DNA of 5,979 nt. It comes from Bacilli bacterium. Lineage in GTDB: Bacteria > Bacillota_I > Bacilli_A > RFN20 > CAG-826. The stretch is taken from NCBI GenBank assembly GCA_017551465.1, contig JAFZLN010000137.1, positions 1 to 5,979 on the forward strand. Direction: 5' to 3'. The notes below the pieces were generated by a model. The model had not been told where the DNA came from. It ran no database searches and worked only from the letters and a program-made list of their open reading frames with translations. The translations under genes and the position numbers were made by a program. Positions within the stretch are counted from its first letter, which is position 1; each line of letters begins with the position of its first letter. Positions 1 to 3,728 of this stretch are shown here, in pieces.

Positions 1-154
1 AATAGTTCTTATCAGCACTGTACGATTCAATGCACCTAGAAAGAAAGTCGTTATAGACTTGACGACAACAACCTAAAGTCTTCTCAATTAATTCTTTTTG
101 AGAAGGATTGGGATAGATTCTAAAACGATATGTTCTTTTAACTGTCTTAATCAT
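1..154 (-). CDS. tnpB: TnpB (IS200/IS605 family OrfB), N-terminal 51 residues, runs off left edge
   Basis: The minus strand from the ATG at 154-152 stays open to the window edge. It encodes 51 residues that begin MIKTVKRTYRFRIYPNPSQ and continue with a GCCRQVYNDFLSR stretch. The [YF]RxYP...Q...L......CCRxVYN pattern is the N-terminal helix-turn-helix (OrfB_IS605) region of TnpB. Members of this family are RNA-guided, RuvC-type DNA nucleases carried by IS200/IS605 and IS1341-type elements, and they use an omega RNA made from the 3' end of the gene. The catalytic RuvC residues, zinc finger and omega RNA would all lie left of the window, so activity cannot be judged. The start is supported by a GAAGGG ribosome binding site (complement of 161-166) six bases upstream. 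No tnpA transposase is visible on this side, so the element may be tnpB-only or tnpA may lie beyond the edge. The family call is strong; whether the gene is intact is unknown. Confidence 0.88.
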   Translation of the reverse strand, partial: MIKTVKRTYRFRIYPNPSQKELIEKTLGCCRQVYNDFLSRCIESYSADKNY

Positions 155-221
155 AATGTGCCCTTCGAAATATAAGAAAAGGGAAATAAATGCTAAATGC
201 ATTTTCATTCCCTATATCCAT
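147..221 (-). other. Possible 24-codon leader ORF overlapping the tnpB start
   Basis: An ATG at 221-219 on the minus strand opens a frame of 24 codons ending at TAA 149-147. Its last 8 bases overlap the first bases of tnpB as ATGATTAA, an arrangement often seen with translational coupling. The frame contains the whole 181-212 hairpin, so translating ribosomes would open that structure. Against it, the AGGA upstream (225-228) is only three bases from the ATG and would sit at the very 5' end of a transcript from the predicted promoter. A frame this short also occurs readily by chance. I rate it as a candidate only. Confidence 0.2.
181..212 (-). terminator. Imperfect hairpin with T-run in the tnpB leader (possible attenuator/terminator)
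   Basis: GGGAA (181-185) pairs with TTCCC (208-212), and AAATGC (188-193) pairs with GCATTT (199-204) around a TAAAT loop. A small internal loop separates the two helices. Read on the minus strand, the stem is followed by TTTTCTTATATTT, which resembles an intrinsic terminator tail. It lies between the likely tnpB promoter and the tnpB start. It could act as a leader attenuator, block read-through into the element, or be part of a left-end recognition hairpin. Termination is an inference; the pairing is visible. Confidence 0.4.
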
Positions 222-234
222 ATTTCCTACCATT

Positions 235-258
235 ATTATATCAACTTGTTGATATAAT
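235..258. repeat. Near-perfect palindrome, 10-11 bp arms
   Basis: ATTATATCAAC (235-245) is the exact reverse complement of GTTGATATAAT (248-258), separated by TT. As single-stranded DNA or RNA it would form a stem with a CTTG or TT loop. Each arm carries a TATAAT, one on each strand. It could be an operator over the tnpB promoter or a terminal hairpin of the insertion sequence, since IS200/IS605 ends are recognised as single-stranded hairpins. The symmetry is certain, the role is not. Confidence 0.6.
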
Positions 259-263
259 TACAA
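235..263 (-). promoter_or_regulatory. Probable sigma-A type promoter of tnpB
   Basis: On the minus strand a TTGTAA -35 element (complement of 258-263, 4 of 6 consensus) is followed after 17 bases by a perfect TATAAT -10 element (complement of 235-240). Transcription would start near 228, giving a leader of roughly 75 bases before tnpB. The -10 lies inside the palindrome at 235-258, so anything that binds or melts the palindrome would affect initiation. Confidence 0.5.
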
Positions 264-292
264 TACTTGATTCACTATTTATCAATAATTAT
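254..292. repeat. Bulged inverted repeat, candidate insertion-sequence left-end hairpin
   Basis: ATAATTA (254-260) pairs with TAATTAT (286-292), and TTGAT (267-271) pairs with ATCAA (281-285). This leaves a nine-base loop and a one-sided six-base bulge (261-266). Subterminal hairpins with mispaired bases are typical of IS200/IS605 ends. The arms are AT-rich, so chance is a real alternative. It shares bases with the 235-258 palindrome, so the two structures could not form at the same time. Confidence 0.3.
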
Positions 293-330
293 GCCTGTTT
301 ATGCCTTGATAGGCTTTTAGAGCCTTGAAA
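291..330. repeat. Cluster of short direct and inverted GCCT repeats
   Basis: ATGCCT occurs in tandem at 291-296 and 301-306 with a 10-base period. GCCTTGA occurs twice, at 303-309 and 322-328. GCCT (303-306) can pair with AGGC (311-314), or AGGCT (311-315) can pair with AGCCT (321-325), giving two mutually exclusive small hairpins. The block appears more GC-rich than its surroundings and sits between the tnpB promoter region and the lipoprotein gene. I recognise no named element; protein-binding repeats or an insertion-sequence boundary are possible. Confidence 0.4.
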
Positions 331-351
331 CACAAAAAGATAGCGTGTAAT
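325..351 (+). promoter_or_regulatory. Possible promoter of the lipoprotein gene
   Basis: TTGAAA (325-330, 5 of 6 to the -35 consensus) is followed after 15 bases by TGTAAT (346-351, 5 of 6 to the -10 consensus). With a 17-base spacer the -10 would instead be the poorer TAATCT (348-353). Either choice puts the transcription start within a few bases of the ATG at 360. That would fit the missing ribosome binding site and suggests a leaderless mRNA. Confidence 0.35.
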
Positions 352-359
352 CTTAACTT

Positions 360-815
360 ATGATCATAATCATTAGAAAAGCCCCTATATTATTCCTTAT
401 GTCTGTTTCTTTATTAGGATGTACGCCTAAAGAGCAAAGAATCTTAAAGGATGTAGAAAAGAATAGTGGAATCAAGTACTTAACTTCCGCGAAGGTACTC
501 TTTTCTTACACAAACATCACTGGCTTTAATGATAACTCTGGTCCTGTCTATTATGTTTTAGATTTTTCAAAGTCTAATAAGAAGGATGTATTTATTAACA
601 CATACTTTGATAAGACTGGTAGTGATAATGAGTTTGATACAAAACTAATGGACTTTATTGAGCAAGAAATGCTGAGCGATTATGTCTCTTTTGATTCAAA
701 ATATAAGATCAATTTTGACGCTCCTCATGGCACTTATCGACGTGAAAATTTGTTCATGATTTACTATCCAGACACAGATGTTTCTTACTTCATTTATCAT
801 CTCTGGATTCCATAG
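360..815 (+). CDS. Small predicted lipoprotein of unknown function
   Basis: The frame encodes 151 residues and I do not recognise the family. The N-terminus is a lipoprotein signal peptide: a short MIIIIRK start with two basic residues, a hydrophobic core (residues 8-17), and a lipobox LLGC with the acceptor cysteine at residue 21. The mature part of about 130 residues is rich in Asp, Lys, Tyr and Phe, has no further membrane segment, and has a tyrosine- and aromatic-rich C-terminus ending HLWIP. It is therefore probably anchored to the outer face of the cytoplasmic membrane. An in-frame stop just upstream (354-356) makes 360 the first possible ATG. No Shine-Dalgarno precedes it, and the next ATG (399) would destroy the signal peptide. 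The gene stands alone between a tnpB element and a convergent plsY, closed by a terminator, so it may be accessory. That it is a real lipoprotein gene is likely; its function is open. Confidence 0.72.
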   Translation: MIIIIRKAPILFLMSVSLLGCTPKEQRILKDVEKNSGIKYLTSAKVLFSYTNITGFNDNSGPVYYVLDFSKSNKKDVFINTYFDKTGSDNEFDTKLMDFIEQEMLSDYVSFDSKYKINFDAPHGTYRRENLFMIYYPDTDVSYFIYHLWIP

Positions 816-843
816 ATTTAGCAACTCATTTTATAACAATAAT

Positions 844-869
844 AAAAGCACTCGGTTATGAGTGCTTTT
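844..869. terminator. Bidirectional rho-independent terminator
   Basis: AAAAGCACTC (844-853) and GAGTGCTTTT (860-869) form a perfect 10-bp stem with a six-base GGTTAT loop. The plus-strand transcript ends in TTTTG after the stem, and the minus-strand transcript ends in TTTTATTATTG. The hairpin lies between the stops of the convergent lipoprotein gene (815) and plsY (906), so it can serve both. Confidence 0.88.
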
Positions 870-905
870 GTCTATAATAACAAAGTTATTAACTCTACTA
901 ATTAA

Positions 906-1685
906 TTACTTGCTTTTTACTTTCATCCAAGTGATCTGTCTTTCGGTTCCCGCTTTGATTCTGCCGATGTTTGTGCGGTGTCTGATGATCAAAACAATGG
1001 AGATAATTGTCATCAAAATGGCATAGACATAATTGCAGTAAAGCATTGGTCCCCAGTTAACGAAAAATTGCCAATAAGTACCCACTGGAATGACCTTGAG
1101 TAATAAAAGAATTGCCCACACCCAAGTAACTGTCGCGTTAATGATGGATGTGATGATACTCGCTAAGGAAACATAACCGCTTCTTTTTAAGGTGAAGTAG
1201 TAGGAAAGAGCACCGATAACACCGAATGTCCATGAGGTTGTCAAGGTAATGCCAACCATACATGAGGCGGCTTTGCCGCCTTTGAATCCGATGAAGCATG
1301 GATAAATGCCGCCGAGCAAAGCGCCAATAACGGCAACCCAATAGACAGGCCATTGAATCATATAACCATCAACGTTGCCAGCATACATAACGGAAGCGCT
1401 TGGTAATAATGGTAAACCATTATTAAATGGAACAAATGTTAAGATTGCCCAGCAGATATAAAGTGGGGAGATAGTCTTGAATACATCAAAGAAGAAAACG
1501 ATAAGGAAGTATTTTTTACCCCATAAACGACCACAGTTGGTGGCGCCTGGATTATGTGATCCATATTCACGTGGGTCTTGCTTAAAAACCATCTTTCCTA
1601 ATGGAATTGAGATGTTTGCACTGCCCATCAGGTAACCAATTAGCAAACAAATGATTGGCACCAATATATTTACAAATATATTCAT
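906..1685 (-). CDS. plsY: Acyl-phosphate:glycerol-3-phosphate acyltransferase PlsY
   Basis: PlsY is an integral membrane enzyme that transfers an acyl group from acyl-phosphate (made by PlsX) to glycerol-3-phosphate, forming lysophosphatidic acid, the first committed step of phospholipid synthesis. The 259-residue product shows the three family motifs on cytoplasmic loops: DPREYGSHNPGATN (37-50), YPCFIGFKGGKAAS (128-141), and RHRTNIGRIKAGTE (235-248), which holds the conserved His236, Asn239 and Glu248. At least six hydrophobic segments are visible, near 4-24, 59-84, 113-133, 143-163, 172-200 and 217-234. The start is the ATG at 1685, because GGAGGT (complement of 1692-1697) sits six bases upstream; the open frame reaches a GTG at 1706, but that lies upstream of this site. 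Oddities: about 60 residues longer than the usual ~200, with extra sequence around 84-112 and 200-216; Gly126 where the family has the His of GHxFP; SCM where VAT usually follows GGKA. It is divergent from parE, as in Bacillus subtilis. Confidence 0.93.
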   Translation of the reverse strand: MNIFVNILVPIICLLIGYLMGSANISIPLGKMVFKQDPREYGSHNPGATNCGRLWGKKYFLIVFFFDVFKTISPLYICWAILTFVPFNNGLPLLPSASVMYAGNVDGYMIQWPVYWVAVIGALLGGIYPCFIGFKGGKAASCMVGITLTTSWTFGVIGALSYYFTLKRSGYVSLASIITSIINATVTWVWAILLLLKVIPVGTYWQFFVNWGPMLYCNYVYAILMTIISIVLIIRHRTNIGRIKAGTERQITWMKVKSK

Positions 1686-1691
1686 TTTTGT

Positions 1692-1697
1692 ACCTCC
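1692..1697 (-). promoter_or_regulatory. Ribosome binding site fixing the plsY start
   Basis: GGAGGT on the minus strand is a strong Shine-Dalgarno six bases before the ATG at 1685-1683. It lies inside the longer open frame, which argues that the first seven in-frame codons from the GTG at 1706 are not translated. Confidence 0.8.
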
Positions 1698-1712
1698 AAA
1701 TCGCACCTTTAT

Positions 1713-1740
1713 ATTCTACAAAATTGCTTTATATTTGCAA
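1713..1740 (-). promoter_or_regulatory. Probable plsY promoter
   Basis: On the minus strand TTGCAA (1735-1740, 4 of 6 to the -35 consensus) is followed after 16 bases by TAGAAT (complement of 1713-1718, 5 of 6 to the -10 consensus). Initiation would fall near 1706, leaving a leader of about 20 bases that contains the ribosome binding site. The -35 is also part of the left arm of the dyad at 1734-1770. Confidence 0.5.
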
Positions 1741-1757
1741 CTTAATTTGTATATAAT
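1728..1757 (+). promoter_or_regulatory. Probable parE-parC promoter
   Basis: A perfect TATAAT (1752-1757) is preceded after an 18-base spacer by TTTATA (1728-1733, 4 of 6 to the -35 consensus). Initiation would fall near 1764, leaving a leader of about 18 bases before the GTG at 1782. That geometry places the alternative TTG start at the 5' end of the mRNA. The promoter overlaps the divergent plsY promoter by about 13 bases. Confidence 0.5.
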
Positions 1758-1770
1758 TAAGTCTTGCAAA
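1734..1770. repeat. Large dyad over the divergent plsY/parE promoters (candidate operator)
   Basis: TTTGCAA-CTTAATT (1734-1747) is the reverse complement of AATTAAG (1755-1761) and TTGCAAA (1764-1770), interrupted only by TC at 1762-1763. A seven-base TGTATAT centre separates the arms. The left arm covers the plsY -35, and the centre and right arm cover the parE -10 and start point. The symmetry is seen directly. A regulator binding here could affect both transcription units, which is an inference. I do not recognise the sequence as a known operator. Confidence 0.55.
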
Positions 1771-1774
1771 GGGA
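1768..1774 (+). promoter_or_regulatory. Ribosome binding site fixing the parE start
   Basis: AAAGGGA is the only Shine-Dalgarno-like stretch here. Its GGG ends eight bases before the GTG at 1782, a normal spacing. The longer frame from the TTG at 1764 has no ribosome binding site and would itself contain this one. Confidence 0.6.
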
Positions 1775-1781
1775 AAAAATA

Positions 1782-3725
1782 GTGTCAGATATCAATAAAA
1801 CAACATATACAGCCGATGATATTCACGTGATGAAAGGTCTTGAGGGTGTCCGAAAAAGACCAGCCATGTACATTGGTTCTACTAATAGTGCAGGTCTCCA
1901 TCATCTAGTGTGGGAAGTTGTTGATAATGCAGTTGACGAAGCTTTGTCAGGATTTGGCAAAAAGATTTGCGTTACCATGCATAAAGACGGTTCCATTAGT
2001 ATTCTTGATGAAGGACGTGGTATTCCTGTGGGTATCAATAAAGAAACTGGTCGACCAGCGGTCGAAGTTGTTTTTACTGAACTCCACGCTGGTGGTAAAT
2101 TCAATAACGCGGTTTATAAATCCGCTGCAGGTTTACACGGTGTTGGTGCTTCTGTTACTAACGCTTTGAGTGAATGGATAGACGTAAACGTCTATCAAAA
2201 CGGAAATATCTATCACCTTAAATTTGAAAATGGTGGTCAATTAGTCGTGCCATTAGAAATCGTTGGTACATGTAAGAAACACGGTACTTTAGTGAGATTT
2301 AAACCAGATGCGACTATTTTCTCCACAGTGGAATTCAAATGGGATACAATCGCTAGCCACTTACAAGAAAGTGCCTTCTTAATGAAAGGCGTGGAATTTG
2401 TTCTAACTGACGAAAAAACCGGAACAGTTCAAAACTTTTTATATGAAAATGGCTTAGTGGAATATATCAATAACGTCAATATCAATAAGAATCCATTATC
2501 ACCTGTGATCAGCTTTTCTGATACCGATGAAGAAACACAAATTGATATTGAAATCGCCTTACAATATTGCAATGAAGACTATAACGAAACAATCTTTTCT
2601 TACGTTAATAACGTAAGAACAAGAGATGGTGGCACTCATGAAACTGGTTTTAGAGCCGGTATCACTAAAGCCGTCAACGATTTCGCTGAAACTTATAAAC
2701 TTACCAAAGGTAAAAAGTTAGAAGGTAGTGATATTAGAGAAGGTTTAACCGCGGTTGTAAGCTTAAAAATCCCGGAAATGCTCCTTGAATTTGAAGGCCA
2801 AACTAAAGGCAAATTAGGCACTCCTCAAGCGGTTTCTGTTGTCTCTAATTTCATCTTTAATAAGTTTACTTATTACTTACTCGAAAACAAAGAGTTCGCT
2901 ATTAACTTGATCAACAAGTGTGTAGCCTCACAAACCGCGAGATTAGCCGCGCGTAAAGCCAAAGAAGAGGCTAGAAGTAATAAAAAACCTAAACAAGAGG
3001 TCATTTTGAGTGACAAATTGACCCCAGCGCAGTCTAAAGACTACGCTAAAAACGAGCTTTTTATCGTTGAAGGTGATTCCGCTGGTGGTACTGCTAAGAA
3101 AGGTAGAGATAGACTACATCAAGCCATATTACCACTGCGTGGTAAACCACTTAATACAGACTCAATTTCTATCGATAGATTAGTCCATAATGAAGAAATC
3201 GCAACCATTATTAATACCATTGGTGCGGGCTTTGGACAAAGCTTCGATATTGAAGATATTAAATACGGCAAAATCATCATTATGACCGATGCTGATACAG
3301 ATGGTGCACATATCCAAACGTTATTATTAACGTTCTTCTATCATTATATGCGTCAATTAATCACATCTGGTCACATCTATATTGCGGTTCCTCCTCTTTA
3401 TCGTGTTTATAAAGAAGACGGTAAAAAAGTGGTGCAAGAATACGCTTGGGATGATGATGGCTTGGAACAAGCCAAAAAGAAAGTTGGCGGTGGCTATAAA
3501 GTCAGCCGTTATAAAGGTCTTGGTGAAATGGACGCTATCCAACTTAAGGAAACCACAATGGATCCAAAGACCAGATTATTACTCCAAGTGGAGATTGATG
3601 ATCCAATCCTTGCAGAAAAAAGAGTCAATGTTTTAATGGGCCGTGACGCTAGTGTTAGAAGAGCGTGGGTTGAAGAGAACGTTGACTTCAATAAAATTGA
3701 CACTTTCATTAAGGAGGTAAAGTAA
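1782..3725 (+). CDS. parE: DNA topoisomerase IV subunit B (ParE/GrlB)
   Basis: ParE is the ATPase and TOPRIM subunit of the A2B2 topoisomerase IV, which decatenates daughter chromosomes and relaxes supercoils in the cytoplasm. From the GTG start the product has 647 residues, normal for the family. GHKL ATPase motifs: WEVVDNAVDEA with the general base Glu45; DEGRGIPV (76-83) with Asp76; GLHGVGASV (117-125); Thr169. The transducer carries the QTK loop (340-342). The TOPRIM domain has EGDSAGG (430-436), PLRGKPLN (451-458) and TDADTDGAH (502-510), giving metal ligands Glu430, Asp503 and Asp505. The C-terminal RYKGLGEM (576-583) precedes QLKETTM. ParE rather than GyrB is indicated by the adjacent parC, whose C-terminal domain is ParC-like. 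Gln139 replaces the Arg equivalent to Escherichia coli GyrB Arg136. The parC ribosome binding site is embedded in the last codons, and the parC ATG follows after three bases. Confidence 0.95.
   Translation: MSDINKTTYTADDIHVMKGLEGVRKRPAMYIGSTNSAGLHHLVWEVVDNAVDEALSGFGKKICVTMHKDGSISILDEGRGIPVGINKETGRPAVEVVFTELHAGGKFNNAVYKSAAGLHGVGASVTNALSEWIDVNVYQNGNIYHLKFENGGQLVVPLEIVGTCKKHGTLVRFKPDATIFSTVEFKWDTIASHLQESAFLMKGVEFVLTDEKTGTVQNFLYENGLVEYINNVNINKNPLSPVISFSDTDEETQIDIEIALQYCNEDYNETIFSYVNNVRTRDGGTHETGFRAGITKAVNDFAETYKLTKGKKLEGSDIREGLTAVVSLKIPEMLLEFEGQTKGKLGTPQAVSVVSNFIFNKFTYYLLENKEFAINLINKCVASQTARLAARKAKEEARSNKKPKQEVILSDKLTPAQSKDYAKNELFIVEGDSAGGTAKKGRDRLHQAILPLRGKPLNTDSISIDRLVHNEEIATIINTIGAGFGQSFDIEDIKYGKIIIMTDADTDGAHIQTLLLTFFYHYMRQLITSGHIYIAVPPLYRVYKEDGKKVVQEYAWDDDGLEQAKKKVGGGYKVSRYKGLGEMDAIQLKETTMDPKTRLLLQVEIDDPILAEKRVNVLMGRDASVRRAWVEENVDFNKIDTFIKEVK
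3711..3717 (+). promoter_or_regulatory. parC ribosome binding site within the end of parE
   Basis: AAGGAGG is a full-strength Shine-Dalgarno 11 bases before the parC ATG at 3729. It lies in the final sense codons of parE. Ribosomes ending on parE would therefore cover the site, which favours coupled, stoichiometric production of the two subunits. Confidence 0.85.
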
Positions 3726-3728
3726 TCT

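Noticed and set aside
291..330. Repeat cluster considered as a CRISPR fragment
   Set aside because: Repeats are only 6-7 bases with irregular spacing of 10 and 19 bases; no repeat-spacer pattern and no cas genes.
1138..1353. 71-codon minus-strand frame inside plsY
   Set aside because: Out-of-frame shadow of plsY; no ribosome binding site and a composition unlike a protein, while plsY has all the family motifs.
1901..2169. Overlapping frames on both strands inside the parE ATPase domain
   Set aside because: Shadows of the conserved GHKL region; no independent start signals.
3726..3728. parE considered as GyrB and parC as GyrA
   Set aside because: The A subunit lacks a GyrA box and carries the RWKDxGxH-type ParC signature; the divergent plsY neighbour also matches the parEC locus.
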